Program-made: the position numbers and the translations under genes
Assembly (NCBI GenBank): GCA_013001695.1
Contig: JABDMC010000262.1
Coordinates: forward strand, 1-36,644
DNA from: Akkermansiaceae bacterium
Lineage (GTDB): Bacteria; Verrucomicrobiota; Verrucomicrobiia; Verrucomicrobiales; Akkermansiaceae
Reading direction: 5' to 3'
DNA: 36,644 nucleotides
Part shown: positions 8,046-18,844 of the stretch, piece after piece
How the letters are laid out: each line of letters starts with the position of its first letter
Numbering within the stretch: the first letter of the stretch is position 1
Notes under the pieces: model-generated
Database searches by the model: none
What the model was told of the DNA's origin: nothing
What the model saw: the letters and a program-made list of their open reading frames with translations, nothing else

Positions 8046-11000
8046 ATGGTTAAGTGGATTCTCCAAAAGATCGTCGGCACCAAAAATCAGCGCGAATTGA
8101 AGCGCATGAGGCCGCTGGTCGCCAAGATCAACCAGCTCGAGGAAGGCATGCAGCGCGAGAGCGTCGACGCCGTCCGGGAGCGCACCGCCAAGTGGCAGCA
8201 GCACCTGCACCGGTTTTTGCCCCTGAAGCTGCCGACCCGCCGGGAACTGCAGAACGCCGACCCGGAATTGCTCGCCACCACCGCCGCGGACCTCGGCGCC
8301 CGGATCGATTCCCTGCGGAGCGAGTTCAGCAGCCTGCCGGCCACGGTGGAGCCCCGGCCCGAGTCGATCGAGGCCGCCAAGCAGGCCTTCCACGACATCG
8401 AGGACCAATTCCCGAAGCTCCGCGCCGAGTATCTCGACGAGATCCTGCCGGAAGCCTACGCCGCCGTGAAGAACGCCGCCCGGCGGCTCGTCGGCGAGAC
8501 GATTTCGGTCAGCGACCAGGAGGTCGTCTGGGACATGGTGCACTTCGACGTCCAGCTGGTCGGCGGCATCACCCTGCACCGCTCCATGATCGCGGAGATG
8601 ATGACCGGGGAAGGCAAGACCCTCGTGGCGACGCTGCCGGTCTACCTGAACGCCCTCACCGGGCTCGGGGTGCACGTCGTGACGGTGAACGACTACCTGG
8701 CCCGGCGCGACTCGGAGTGGATGGGCGCGGTGTTCAAGTTCCTCGGGCTGACGGTCGGCTGCATCCAGAACCAGCAGCCCCCGACGGACCGGCGCGCGCA
8801 GTACCAGTGCGACGTCACCTACGGGACGAACTCGGAGTTCGGCTTTGATTACCTCCGCGACAACGGGATGGCTTCCTCCAGCGAAGAGCAGGTCCAGCGC
8901 GGCCACTATTTCGCGATCATCGATGAGGTCGACTCGATCCTCATCGATGAAGCCCGGACGCCCCTCATCATTTCGGGGCCGTCCGTCATGGCCGGCACCA
9001 ACGAGCAATACGTCCGCCACCGGACGATCGTGGAGCAGCTCGTGAAGCGCCAGAACCTCCTGTGCAACGAGCTGGCGGCGGAGGCCAAGAAGGCCCTCGA
9101 GGATGGCGACGAGGAAGGTGCGGGGCGGGCCCTCTTCAAGATCAAGCTGGGGCAACCGCGCAACCGGCAACTGCTCCGGATGATGGAGGACCCGGAGATG
9201 CGGCGCCTCCTCGAGAAGGCCGAGCTCTCCATGTACCAGGATTCGCAGAAGCGGGCCCTCTTCGCGATCAAGGAGGAGCTCTACTTCACGATCGACGAGA
9301 AGAGCCACGACGCGGACCTCATGGAACTGGGACGCGAGTTCCTGTCGCCGGACGACCCCGAGGCCTTCGTCCTGCCCGACCTCGCAGAGGCCTTCGCGGA
9401 GATCGATGTCGACCGCGACCTCAGCGACGAGGACCGCGCCAAGAGGAAGGACGAGATGCAGACCCGCATGGACAAGCAGGGCGAGAAGATGCACGCCATC
9501 TCGCAGCTCCTCAAGGCCTACTGCCTGTACGAGAAGGACGTCGAGTATGTCGTGAAGGAAGGCAAGGTCGTCATCGTCGACGAGAACACCGGCCGCGAGA
9601 TGCCCGGGCGCCGGTGGTCCGACGGCCTGCACCAGGCGGTGGAAGCCAAGGAGAACGTCTCCATCGAGGCCGAGACGCAGACCTACGCGACGATCACCAT
9701 CCAGAACTACTTCCGGCTCTACGAGAAGCTCGCCGGGATGACGGGAACCGCGGAGACCGAGGCGGCGGAGTTTTCCGACATCTACGGCCTCGACGTCCTG
9801 CCGATCCCGACCAACCAGCCGAACCAGCGCGAGGACCTCAACGACCAGGTGTTCAAGACGCGGCGCGAGAAATACAACGCGGTGGTGTCCGCGATCCAGG
9901 AGGCCCACGCCAAGGGCCAGCCGGTCCTCGTCGGCACCGCCTCGGTGGACGCCTCCGAGACGCTCGGGCGCATGCTGAAACGCGCCAAGCTCCCCCACGC
10001 GGTCCTGAACGCCAAGTATCACCGCCAGGAGGCCGAGATCGTGGCCCGCGCGGGTCACAAGGGGTCGATCACGGTCTCCACCAACATGGCCGGCCGGGGG
10101 ACCGACATCAAGCTGGAGCCCGGGGTGGCCGAGGTGGGCGGCCTCATGGTGGTCGGCACCGAGCGGCACGAGTCGCGGCGCATCGACCGCCAGTTGCGGG
10201 GACGCTGCGCCCGCCAGGGCGATCCCGGGCTTTCCCAGTTCTTCATCTCCTTCGAGGATGACCTCATGCGGAACTTCGCCGCGGCGGACCGCATGACATC
10301 CATGATGGAGCGCTTCGGCATGGAGGACGGCGAGGCCCTCGAGCACCGGTGGCTGAACCGCTCGGTGGAGACCGCCCAGAAGCGCGTCGAGCAGCTGCAC
10401 TACCGGCGCCGGAAGTACGTCCTCGACTTCGACGACGTCATGAACAAGCAGCGGGAGGTCGTGTACGGCTACCGCAACGAAGCGCTCACCACCGAGGATC
10501 CGCGGGAACTGATCTACGAGCTGATCGAGAAGGTCATCCCGCAGAAGGTCGAGGGCTACCTCCTCGAGCGCGACGAGGGGTCGCCGGACTACAACGAGCT
10601 GATCGGCTGGGCGAACACGACCTTCCCGCTCCGGATCGACCGGGACGCGGACACTTTCGCCGGAAAATCGCCCGAGGAGGTCGCGGACTACCTCGTCGAG
10701 CAGGTCAAGAAGGCCTACGAACTGAAGGTGAAGCACGAGGACCCGGCGATGCTCGATCAACTCGAGCGCCACATCATCCTCGTGGCGATCGACCGGCTCT
10801 GGCAGGAACACCTCTACAACATGGACGCCCTTCGCGACGGGGTGCACCTCCGCGCGCAGGGGCAGAAGGACCCGCTGGTCGAGTACAAGAACGAGGCCTA
10901 CAGTCTCTTCGTGGTCCTCATGGACAATATCGAGGGCGAGGTGCTCAACAACCTCTTCCGGTCCACGACCAACCTCGAGGAGTTCGAGAAGTTCCTCCAC

Positions 11001-11243
11001 GACCTGCCGTTCGAACTGAGCGGGCAGGAGGCGCCGCCGAGTGCCGCCAGTGCCATGAGCGGCGACAACATGGCGGTGTCGGGAAGCAGCGCGGCGCTCG
11101 CCGGTGGCGGGGCCGCACCGTCCGAAGGCGGCCTCAAGCTCAACCTCCCGAAGCGGCGGCCCACCATCAAGGTCGGCCGCAACGAACCCTGCCCCTGCGG
11201 GTCCGGCAAGAAGTTCAAGCAATGCTGCGGCCGCGAGGCGTAG
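8046..11243 (+). CDS. secA: Preprotein translocase subunit SecA
   Basis: The SecA motor ATPase (1065 aa) drives secretory preproteins through SecYEG at the inner membrane. Walker A MTGEGKT is at 186-192 and the Walker B region [13 protein letters not shown] begins at 293. NBD2 motifs ([10 protein letters not shown], then [16 protein letters not shown]) fall near 680-720. The C-terminal zinc motif has Cys 1049, 1051, 1060 and 1061 in [14 protein letters not shown], used elsewhere to bind SecB and lipid. It is about 160 residues longer than E. coli SecA, with much of the extra length in charged segments between about 335 and 500; enlarged SecA proteins are known in Verrucomicrobia. Start ATG 8046 (MVKWILQKI) fits the family N-terminus, though no Shine-Dalgarno is obvious. 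A TATGAT box at 8026-8031 lacks a matching -35. Confidence 0.98.
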   Translation: MVKWILQKIVGTKNQRELKRMRPLVAKINQLEEGMQRESVDAVRERTAKWQQHLHRFLPLKLPTRRELQNADPELLATTAADLGARIDSLRSEFSSLPATVEPRPESIEAAKQAFHDIEDQFPKLRAEYLDEILPEAYAAVKNAARRLVGETISVSDQEVVWDMVHFDVQLVGGITLHRSMIAEMMTGEGKTLVATLPVYLNALTGLGVHVVTVNDYLARRDSEWMGAVFKFLGLTVGCIQNQQPPTDRRAQYQCDVTYGTNSEFGFDYLRDNGMASSSEEQVQRGHYFAIIDEVDSILIDEARTPLIISGPSVMAGTNEQYVRHRTIVEQLVKRQNLLCNELAAEAKKALEDGDEEGAGRALFKIKLGQPRNRQLLRMMEDPEMRRLLEKAELSMYQDSQKRALFAIKEELYFTIDEKSHDADLMELGREFLSPDDPEAFVLPDLAEAFAEIDVDRDLSDEDRAKRKDEMQTRMDKQGEKMHAISQLLKAYCLYEKDVEYVVKEGKVVIVDENTGREMPGRRWSDGLHQAVEAKENVSIEAETQTYATITIQNYFRLYEKLAGMTGTAETEAAEFSDIYGLDVLPIPTNQPNQREDLNDQVFKTRREKYNAVVSAIQEAHAKGQPVLVGTASVDASETLGRMLKRAKLPHAVLNAKYHRQEAEIVARAGHKGSITVSTNMAGRGTDIKLEPGVAEVGGLMVVGTERHESRRIDRQLRGRCARQGDPGLSQFFISFEDDLMRNFAAADRMTSMMERFGMEDGEALEHRWLNRSVETAQKRVEQLHYRRRKYVLDFDDVMNKQREVVYGYRNEALTTEDPRELIYELIEKVIPQKVEGYLLERDEGSPDYNELIGWANTTFPLRIDRDADTFAGKSPEEVADYLVEQVKKAYELKVKHEDPAMLDQLERHIILVAIDRLWQEHLYNMDALRDGVHLRAQGQKDPLVEYKNEAYSLFVVLMDNIEGEVLNNLFRSTTNLEEFEKFLHDLPFELSGQEAPPSAASAMSGDNMAVSGSSAALAGGGAAPSEGGLKLNLPKRRPTIKVGRNEPCPCGSGKKFKQCCGREA

Positions 11244-11354
11244 CCGAGCGGACGGAATCATCCCCGGGCCTCCGGAGGAGGAGGCCCGCATCCCCGCATG
11301 GCGTGAAGGGAGTGAGGGCCATGCTGCGGCCGCGAGGCGTAGCCGGGCGGACGG
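11222..11354 (+). repeat. Direct duplication of the secA 3' end
   Basis: The 34 bp at 11222-11255, covering the last six secA codons, the stop and 12 bp beyond, recur at 11321-11354 with one mismatch (GAGCG versus GGGCG). The copies are 99 bp apart and the flanks differ. The second copy lies outside any gene. Confidence 0.85.
11265..11288 (+). terminator. Hairpin downstream of secA
   Basis: CGGGCCTCC (11265-11273) pairs perfectly with GGAGGCCCG (11280-11288) across a six-base loop, 21 bp after the secA stop. No T-run follows. Two further perfect hairpins follow, at 11343-11367 (8-bp stem) and 11370-11386 (6-bp stem). Confidence 0.5.
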
Positions 11355-11460
11355 CCCGGCCGCCCGGTTGGCTCCGGCGGGGAGCCCCCCACCCCGGTCC
11401 CGGCGCCCGCCACGCCCTTAAAAAGCGGCCCCGGCCCGCTTCCGGGCCCCAAAACTTGCC

Positions 11461-11489
11461 TTGACGACCCCGCCGATCACTCCTAGTCT
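11461..11489 (+). promoter_or_regulatory. Candidate sigma-70-type promoter of rpsU
   Basis: TTGACG at 11461-11466 and TAGTCT at 11484-11489 are separated by 17 bp, the optimum for a housekeeping sigma factor. The -35 matches five of six consensus positions and the -10 about three. Transcription would begin near 11496, just before a leader hairpin. Confidence 0.5.
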
Positions 11490-11498
11490 CCGCGCCCC

Positions 11499-11516
11499 GT
11501 GCCCGGCAAAGGGCAC
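11499..11516 (+). promoter_or_regulatory. Leader hairpin before rpsU
   Basis: GTGCCC and GGGCAC form a perfect 6-bp stem around the loop GGCAAA. It would lie at the very 5' end of the predicted rpsU transcript, upstream of both possible start codons. It could stabilise the message or act in feedback control; this is inference. Confidence 0.4.
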
Positions 11517-11554
11517 CTGATCGCATGGCCAAAGAATCGCAACGAGGAGTTCAA

Positions 11555-11785
11555 ATGAAGAAGGGTGAGTCCGTGGACCGCGCCCTGAAGCGCCTGAAGT
11601 CGAAACTCGACTCGGAGGGCATTCTCGAGGAGATGCGCCGCCGCCGCGCCTTCGAGACTCCCGCCGAGCGCCGGCGCCGCAAGTCGCGGACGGCCTCGAA
11701 GCGGCATCGCGTCCGCTGGCGTTACCAGTCCGAGGGACAGGATCGCGCCGAGGCGGCGAAGGAAGCCGCCAAGGACAAGTCCTGA
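11555..11785 (+). CDS. rpsU: 30S ribosomal protein bS21
   Basis: bS21 is a small, very basic protein near the anti-Shine-Dalgarno region of the 30S subunit. The signature GESVDRALKRLKSKLDSEG followed by EEMRRRRAFETPAERRRRK matches the family, with an added charged tail. ATG 11555 has a strong GAGGAG box five bases upstream and gives 76 aa. ATG 11525 in the same frame would give 86 aa; the extra MAKESQRGVQ could supply the first strand seen in other bS21 proteins, so both starts remain possible. It follows secA by about 300 bp with its own likely promoter and converges on fabF. Confidence 0.92.
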   Translation: MKKGESVDRALKRLKSKLDSEGILEEMRRRRAFETPAERRRRKSRTASKRHRVRWRYQSEGQDRAEAAKEAAKDKS

Positions 11786-11799
11786 GTGCGGCCCCGCAC
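11786..11799. terminator. Hairpin between convergent rpsU and fabF
   Basis: GTGCG-GCCC-CGCAC begins directly after the rpsU TGA and lies 15 bp from the fabF stop on the other strand. It has no T-tract on either side. It could serve both genes. Confidence 0.45.
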
Positions 11800-11813
11800 C
11801 CCGGCGGACCGGG

Positions 11814-13058
11814 CTACATCTTGCGGACCAGCAGCGAGGCATTGTGCCCGCCGAACCCGAAGGAGTTGCTGAGGGCGCTCTGGATCGGGACCTCCCGGGC
11901 CTCGTTCGGCACGTAGTCGAGGTCGCAGTCCGGGTCCTGGTTCTCGAGGTTGATGGTCGGCGGGATGACCCCCTCCTCGAGGGCCATGAGGCAGGCCGCG
12001 ATTTCCACCCCCCCGGCGGCACCCAGCAGGTGGCCGGTCATGGATTTCGTGGAACTGACCACGAGCCCGTCGGTGGCGTGCGTCCCGAGGGCCTTCTTGA
12101 TGGCGCGCGTTTCGGCGACGTCGCCGAGCGGTGTCGATGTCCCGTGGGCGTTCACGTAGTCGACCTCCTCGGGGTTCATGCGGGCGTGCCGGAGGGCCAT
12201 CTCCATGCACCGCCGGGCTCCCGAGCCGTCCGGCTGCGGCGACGTCAGGTGGTGGGCGTCGGCGCTCAGGCCGTAGCCCGCCAGTTCCCCGTAGATTCGC
12301 GCCCCCCGCTTCCGGGCGTGCTCCAGTTCCTCGATGACGAGCATGCCGGCGCCCTCGCCCATCACGAACCCGTCCCGGTCGACGTCGAACGGCCGGGAGG
12401 CGCGCTCCGGTTCGTCGTTGCGCGTGCTCAGGGCCCGCATGTTGCTGAAGCCCGCGAGGCCCATGGGAAGAATCGTGGCCTCCGCCCCGCCGCACAGGAA
12501 GGCGTCGGCATCGCCGAACTTGATGATGCGCCAGGCCTCCCCGATGCTGTGATTCGCCGTGGCGCAGGCCGTGACGATGGTCATGTTCGGCCCGCCGAAT
12601 CCGTGCTCCATGGAGACCATCCCGGAGGCGATGTTGGAGATCATCATCGGGATCACGAACGGACTGACCCGCGGGGGCCCCTTCTCGAGCAGGATCCGGT
12701 GCTGGCTTTCGAGGGTCGAGAGCCCCCCGATCCCGCTGCCGAGCATCACGCCGACGCGGTCGCGGTCGACCTTCCCGGGATCGAACTGGCTGTCTTCGAG
12801 CGCCATGCTGGCCGCCGCCACCCCGAAATGGGCGAAGCGGTCCGCCCGCCGGGCGTCCTTGGGATTTTTGAAAAACGGGCTCGGATCAAAGTCGCGCACC
12901 TCCCCCGCAATCTGGCAGGGGAACGGCGAGGGGTCGGTCGACTGGACCCTGCTGATCCCGCTGCGGCCGGCCTTCAGGCCCTCCCAGGTGCTGGCCAGAT
13001 CGTTGCCAAGTGGGCTGATCACTCCGATCCCGGTGACGACAACTCTCCGCTCAGACAT
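11814..13058 (-). CDS. fabF: Beta-ketoacyl-[acyl-carrier-protein] synthase II
   Basis: A 414-aa condensing enzyme that elongates acyl-ACP with malonyl-ACP in fatty acid synthesis. The catalytic triad is clear: Cys 165 in TACATANHS, His 305 in NAHGTSTPLGD and His 343 in MTGHLLGAAGG, matching the E. coli FabF spacing. Length and N-terminus (RRVVVTGIGVISPLG) are standard. The usual acpP partner is not next to it; upstream instead are a membrane zinc-ribbon gene (62 bp away) and the ExbB/ExbD/TonB-like set on the same strand. It ends convergently with rpsU. Confidence 0.96.
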   Translation of the reverse strand: MSERRVVVTGIGVISPLGNDLASTWEGLKAGRSGISRVQSTDPSPFPCQIAGEVRDFDPSPFFKNPKDARRADRFAHFGVAAASMALEDSQFDPGKVDRDRVGVMLGSGIGGLSTLESQHRILLEKGPPRVSPFVIPMMISNIASGMVSMEHGFGGPNMTIVTACATANHSIGEAWRIIKFGDADAFLCGGAEATILPMGLAGFSNMRALSTRNDEPERASRPFDVDRDGFVMGEGAGMLVIEELEHARKRGARIYGELAGYGLSADAHHLTSPQPDGSGARRCMEMALRHARMNPEEVDYVNAHGTSTPLGDVAETRAIKKALGTHATDGLVVSSTKSMTGHLLGAAGGVEIAACLMALEEGVIPPTINLENQDPDCDLDYVPNEAREVPIQSALSNSFGFGGHNASLLVRKM

Positions 13059-13120
13059 AGGTGGATTGGCCCCTTGAGGGGAAGCCTTTCAATACGCCTC
13101 GGCCCCGGGCGAGGCAAGCC

Positions 13121-13363
13121 TCATCCCAAGCGCCGGTCGCGTCCGGCGGGGTTTTCGCGCCCGCAATGGGGACAGCGCTGGTTTGCCGACCCTCCGGTGG
13201 CCCGGTAGGCGCTGCCGCACACCCGGCAGCGGATCATGAGGCGCCGGAGCGCCCGGGCGGCCCGGTGTTCCCGGCGGCGGTGGAAATAGGCGCTCGCCGC
13301 CGCCGCGACGAAGATCACCACCAGGACGAGGCCGAAAAACCCCGTGAGGCTGACCTCGATCAT
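13121..13363 (-). CDS. Small membrane protein with C-terminal zinc ribbon
   Basis: An 80-aa protein with one N-terminal membrane helix (residues about 8-26). A basic stretch follows, then a four-cysteine zinc ribbon (CRVCG and CPHCG, 17 residues between pairs). ATG 13363 overlaps the TGA of the TonB-like gene as ATGA and has GGGGAGG seven bases upstream, so translational coupling is likely. A longer frame starts further out but would run into the upstream gene. I know no named family. The ribbon should face the cytoplasm if the helix is a signal anchor with Nout topology; this is not certain. Confidence 0.75.
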   Translation of the reverse strand: MIEVSLTGFFGLVLVVIFVAAAASAYFHRRREHRAARALRRLMIRCRVCGSAYRATGGSANQRCPHCGRENPAGRDRRLG

Positions 13364-14202
13364 GGATTTTCCTCCCCGGTGTCGTGTTTCGTGCCGAACG
13401 ACACGCGGATGACGCCCCACTGCGTCCCGGCCTGCTCGTCGGCGGGAGCGAGATCCGGCTGGCGCAACCAGTTTGCCAGCAGCGAGACGAGTTCGCTATC
13501 GAGCCCCCCGGTGTCGATCGCGAGGCAGAACTCGACGGTTCCGGCGGGGTCCACGCCGAGGAGGAAGCCGGCCTCCCGGCCGAGCAGGCTTTCGGCCTGG
13601 TCGCCTTCCCAGAGGACATCCTGGGTCGTCCAGCGGCCGGCCAGCCCGTCGTCGGCGGTGGTCCGGACGTAGACTTCGTCGCCCTCCCGGTGCGTCGGGG
13701 GCGGAAGGACGGTGGTGACCGGCGGCGGCAACGGGGGGACCGCCTCGCCGAGGAGGCCGGGCAGTTCGGGGGGGCGGGGCTGGTCGAGGCGCGGCCGCAG
13801 GAGCGGGCGGTAGGCGCCGCGGGTTTCCAGCTCGGCACCGAGCCGCCGGATCTCCTCGTTGAGCAGGACCGATGCCTGCGGCTCCCAGCGATCGGGGAAC
13901 GGCGAGTCGACATCGGCGGCGCTCAAGAGTTCGAGCACGGCGGGGTCGTCGGGCCACAGCAGGGTGACGCTCCCGCCATCCTGCATGCGCACCGGGTCGG
14001 GATGCGGTTTCACATTCACCGCCACCGTGGCGCCGGCAAACAGCCCGGCGGTGATGAGGACCGCCAGGACGGTGCGGAAGAGCGATCCCCCGGGAACCCT
14101 CCAAGCAAACACCAGGCCCGCATCCTCATCGAGGCGCTGGCGGCGGGGCTTATGGCGTCGGAGGTCCATCGGCCGGAGGGGGTTCAAGCGGGGCGGCATC
14201 AT
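13360..14202 (-). CDS. TonB-like energy transducer protein (divergent)
   Basis: A 280-aa protein. A basic cytoplasmic segment of about 40 residues leads into one membrane helix (about 42-62). A periplasmic region with a proline-rich stretch (PPLPPPVTTVLPPP) near 160 follows. The last 85 residues follow the TonB C-terminal pattern: a strand ending in DPAGTVEFC, a GGLDSELVSLLANW helix, and a final strand (WGVIRVSF). TonB proteins carry the proton-motive-force output of ExbBD to outer-membrane receptors or other periplasmic partners. The gene overlaps exbD by 53 bp from ATG 14202; ATG 14169 (MDLRRHKP) would overlap by 20 bp. The assignment rests on gene order and weak sequence pattern; a structural homologue such as TolA is possible. 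Confidence 0.6.
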   Translation of the reverse strand: MMPPRLNPLRPMDLRRHKPRRQRLDEDAGLVFAWRVPGGSLFRTVLAVLITAGLFAGATVAVNVKPHPDPVRMQDGGSVTLLWPDDPAVLELLSAADVDSPFPDRWEPQASVLLNEEIRRLGAELETRGAYRPLLRPRLDQPRPPELPGLLGEAVPPLPPPVTTVLPPPTHREGDEVYVRTTADDGLAGRWTTQDVLWEGDQAESLLGREAGFLLGVDPAGTVEFCLAIDTGGLDSELVSLLANWLRQPDLAPADEQAGTQWGVIRVSFGTKHDTGEENP

Positions 14203-14635
14203 CCGCGATGGCCGCCGGATCGCGGCCGGCCGGCAATTTCCCCACCACCATGGGTCGCATCCCGAGCTTGTGACAGCTGTTCAGGATGCCCATCCACACC
14301 TCGAGGGTGATGTGCTTGTCGGCCTCGATGAGGACGGAGTCGGCGCCGGTCTCGACGCGGGCCGCTTCGAGGTTCGCTTCGAGGTCGGCCATGCTGCCGC
14401 GTTCGCGGCCCACCGAAATCACCGGATGGGCGCCGCCCCGGGCGGTCACCAGGACCGGCTTGCCGACGTTCCCGAGCCGGAACTGGCTTTCCGCGAGGTC
14501 CACCGGGAAGCCGGCTTCCTGCGACACGCTGGTGACCAGCAGGAAGAGGACCAGCATGAGCACCAGCACATCGAGGACCGCCAGCAGATGCAGGGCCGAC
14601 GGCCGTTCGGGGAGCGTCAACTCGGCGTGGTTCAT
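14150..14635 (-). CDS. exbD: ExbD/TolR-family biopolymer transport protein
   Basis: A 161-aa protein with a short N-terminus and one membrane helix (about 15-37) whose start carries the Asp expected to conduct protons (LLAVLDVLVL). The periplasmic domain ends with the family pattern VLIEADKHITLEVW and then ILNSCHKLGM. It pairs with ExbB to form the proton-driven motor. ATG 14635 overlaps the exbB stop as ATGA. The same frame is open well upstream inside exbB, but that extension has no ExbD features. A proline-rich tail of about 20 residues follows the domain. Confidence 0.85.
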   Translation of the reverse strand: MNHAELTLPERPSALHLLAVLDVLVLMLVLFLLVTSVSQEAGFPVDLAESQFRLGNVGKPVLVTARGGAHPVISVGRERGSMADLEANLEAARVETGADSVLIEADKHITLEVWMGILNSCHKLGMRPMVVGKLPAGRDPAAIADDAAPLEPPPADGPPTP

Positions 14636-15327
14636 GAATCGGCCGCCGCGGCTTCCGGATCGCTGACACCGCGCTGCCGCGCTTCGAGTTCCTCGCGGAA
14701 CGAAACGATGTCGGACTGCGCCCCGGAATCGATGATGAGGTTGACGACCTCGATCCCGGTGCGCTCGAGGCGAAAGAGGAGACGCTTCCCCTTCCCGAGC
14801 ATCGAGAGGTAGAAGACGTAGGAGCCGGTCGCGATGCACAGGCCCGCGGCGGTCGTCACGAGGCTTTCGAAGATGCCGCCCGCCATGCTGGCATGGCTCG
14901 CCTGGCCGCCGGCCTCGTTGATCTCCATGAAGACGTCGATGAGGCCAAGGACCGTTCCGAGAAGGCCCGCCAGCGGCGCCAAAAGGGCGATCCCGAGCAG
15001 GGCCCGCATGTTCTTCTCGATGCGCGGAATCTCGAGGCGGACGGCCTCCTCGGCGATCTCCCGCAGGTCGCTGCGCGGCATGTGGTGCCGGATCAGGACG
15101 CTGTGCGCCACCCGCGCCACCGGGCCGGGCGTGCGCGAGGCCTCGTGGATGGCCTCCGCGTAGGCTTTGCGCCGGATGTGGTTCGCCAGCCCGAGGAGGA
15201 AATCGGCGGCATTCATCCGGACCCCGTGGAAGTACAGCAGGCGCTCGACGACAAAAACGACCGCGAAGAACGCCAGGGCGACCTGCAACCAGAGAACCGG
15301 TCCCCCATAATCCAAAAGCGCCTGCAT
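14632..15327 (-). CDS. exbB: MotA/TolQ/ExbB proton channel family protein
   Basis: A 231-aa membrane protein with three predicted helices at about 10-30, 108-135 and 150-176. The central LAPLAGLLGTVLGLIDVF and the following GGIFESLVTTAAGLCIA are the diagnostic MotA/TolQ/ExbB segments. Together with ExbD it forms the proton channel that powers TonB or Tol systems at the inner membrane. It is the first gene of the energizing set and starts 67 bp after the glnS stop on the same strand. The short gap leaves open whether it is cotranscribed with glnS. Confidence 0.9.
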   Translation of the reverse strand: MQALLDYGGPVLWLQVALAFFAVVFVVERLLYFHGVRMNAADFLLGLANHIRRKAYAEAIHEASRTPGPVARVAHSVLIRHHMPRSDLREIAEEAVRLEIPRIEKNMRALLGIALLAPLAGLLGTVLGLIDVFMEINEAGGQASHASMAGGIFESLVTTAAGLCIATGSYVFYLSMLGKGKRLLFRLERTGIEVVNLIIDSGAQSDIVSFREELEARQRGVSDPEAAAADS

Positions 15328-15394
15328 TGGTTTCAGTTTACCGCGCCTGCAGGTCCTTGGCCAGTGGCATCCTCGAGCCGGGTGAAAATCCCGC

Positions 15395-17079
<1,685 letters not shown>

Positions 17080-17083
<4 letters not shown>

Positions 17084-18420
17084 GCCGGTTTGGCGGCCAG
17101 TTCCTCCAGCAGGATGCGATTCAGGCGGATGCCCGCCACGAAGTTCTCCATGAGGAAATTCTCGTTCGGCGAGTGGATCCGGCAATCGGGAAGAGCGAGC
17201 CCCAGCAAGAGGGTGTCGGCCCCGAGGACCTCCTTGAAATCCTGCACGATCGGGATGCTTCCGCCCTCGCGGATCAGGACCGGGTCGGCGCTGAAGGTCT
17301 TGCGGAGGGCCTCCTGGGCGGCCTTGCCGAAGCCCGTGTGCGGGTCGGCCGCGTAGGGCATGCCGTGGTGCCCGCGCTTGATCTCGAGGGTGACGCCTTC
17401 CGGGCAGTGCGCCTCGAGGTGCCGGCCGGCCTTCTTCAGGATGTCGATGGGGTCCTGGTCGGGGACCAGGCGGAAGGAAAGCTTCGCGAAGGCCTGCGCC
17501 GGGAGAACCGTCTTCGACCCTTCCCCCTGGTAGCCGCCGCCCATGCCGTTGACTTCCGCGGTGGGGCGCGCCCACAAGCGTTCCGCCGGGCTGTAGCCGG
17601 CCTCGCCGTGAAGCTGCGGGGCGCCCGTGACTTCCAGGAGGTCCTGCGCGGCCATCCCCGGCACCCCTTTCCACATTGTGCGCTCCCAGTCCTCGAGGTC
17701 CCGGACGTCGTCGTAGAAGCCGTCGATGAGGACGCGGCCCCCGGCATCGTGGAGGCTCGCGAGGAGGTGCGCGATGGCGGCGGCGGGGTTCGCCACGGTG
17801 CCGCCGTAGACGCCGGAGTGCAGGTCCCGCGACGGCCCCCGCACCGTGAACTCGCAGCACGCGATGCCGCGCAGGCCGTAGCCGAGCGTCGGCACCCCGG
17901 GAGCCACCATGCCGGTGTCGGAGACCACCACCACGTCGCACTTGAGTTCGTCGCGGTGCGCCTCGAGGAAGGGCCGCAGGTTCGGCGAGCCGATCTCCTC
18001 CTCGCCCTCCAGGAGAATCGTGAGGTTCACCGGCAGGTCCCCCTTCTCCTCCATGGTCTCCGCGATCCCGCAGAGGTGCGCGAAGAACTGCCCCTTGTTG
18101 TCGGTGGCGCCCCGCGCCCAGATCTTGCCGTCCCGCACTTCCGGCTCGAATGGCGGGCTCTCCCAGAGTTCCAACGGATCGACCGGTTGCACGTCATAGT
18201 GCCCGTAGAGCAGCACGTTCGGGCGGCCGTCCCGGTGCTCGTTGCGGGCCAGCACCACCGGATGCCCCGGGGTGAAGTGCACCGACCCGTCGAGGCCCGC
18301 GGCCGAAATGCGCGCCGCGATCCACTCCGCGCACCGCTCGACGTCCTCCTTGTGCCGCGACTCGGTCGACACGCTCGGGAAACGCAGGAGCTCAAACAAA
18401 TCGTCCACCCACCTGTTCAC
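17080..18420 (-). CDS. M20/M28-type metallopeptidase (dipeptidase)
   Basis: A 446-aa protein of the M20 clan, the ArgE/DapE/carnosinase group. The di-zinc site is visible: His 74 and Asp 76 in YGHYDVQP, the bridging Asp 107 in GATDNKG, and catalytic Glu 140/141 in EGEEEIGS. The lid domain lies between about 205 and 320. Length and motifs fit the cytoplasmic dipeptidases often annotated as M20/M25/M40 family. Its stop overlaps the glnS start by four bases, so the two are probably translated together. A strong hairpin at 18490-18510 separates it from the small membrane protein gene upstream. The exact substrate is not known. Confidence 0.93.
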
Positions 18421-18489
18421 GGGGCATGGATGGCGTCACGGTTGCATTCCGGCAAGCACGAACTGCTTCGGCGCGGCGTCCGCCCGGCC

Positions 18490-18510
18490 GGGACGGGCCG
18501 CCCCCGTCCC
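18490..18510 (-). terminator. Strong hairpin after the small membrane protein gene
   Basis: GGGACGGG (18490-18497) and CCCGTCCC (18503-18510) pair perfectly across a five-base loop, five bases beyond the minus-strand TGA at 18516-18518. No T-tract follows. It lies between the 94-aa gene and the peptidase gene, so it may end or weaken upstream transcription. Confidence 0.55.
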
Positions 18511-18515
18511 CCGGG

Positions 18516-18800
18516 TCAGTGGTCCCCTTCCCTGCGCTGGTTCTCCTTGAGCACCGCGAGGGCATCGTAGAGGCCGAGGAGGAAGGTCAGGACGGCGAGG
18601 AAGGCGCAGCCCGCCCACCACAGGACAAAGCGCAGCGGCGTCTCGGCGAGCCATTCCTCCAGCGGCCAGTTCCCGAGGGCCACCACCAGGAGCATCGCCA
18701 CGATCACCCACAGGATGAACTTCCGGCGGCTGTTCCGGTCGTGCAGCAAGGCCCGCGCCACCCCGAAAACCACCGTCCCCCAACTCGCCTTCTTCTCCAT
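18516..18800 (-). CDS. Small inner-membrane protein, function unknown
   Basis: A 94-aa protein with a basic amphipathic N-terminus, two predicted membrane helices (about 27-44 and 57-79) and a short charged tail. I recognise no family. ATG 18800 is preceded by a GGGGGGA purine stretch. It follows the NYN-domain gene by 44 bp and ends six bases before a strong hairpin. Confidence 0.7.
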   Translation of the reverse strand: MEKKASWGTVVFGVARALLHDRNSRRKFILWVIVAMLLVVALGNWPLEEWLAETPLRFVLWWAGCAFLAVLTFLLGLYDALAVLKENQRREGDH

Positions 18801-18844
18801 GACGTCCCCCCACTCTTTCTGCCCGGGACTCCGGCGTCAATGAT

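Noticed and set aside
8025-11291. 1088-codon open frame on the minus strand opposite secA
   Set aside because: It mirrors secA codon by codon, has low-complexity composition and matches no family.
11843-13208. 454-codon plus-strand frame opposite fabF
   Set aside because: Antisense to a textbook FabF with all three catalytic residues.
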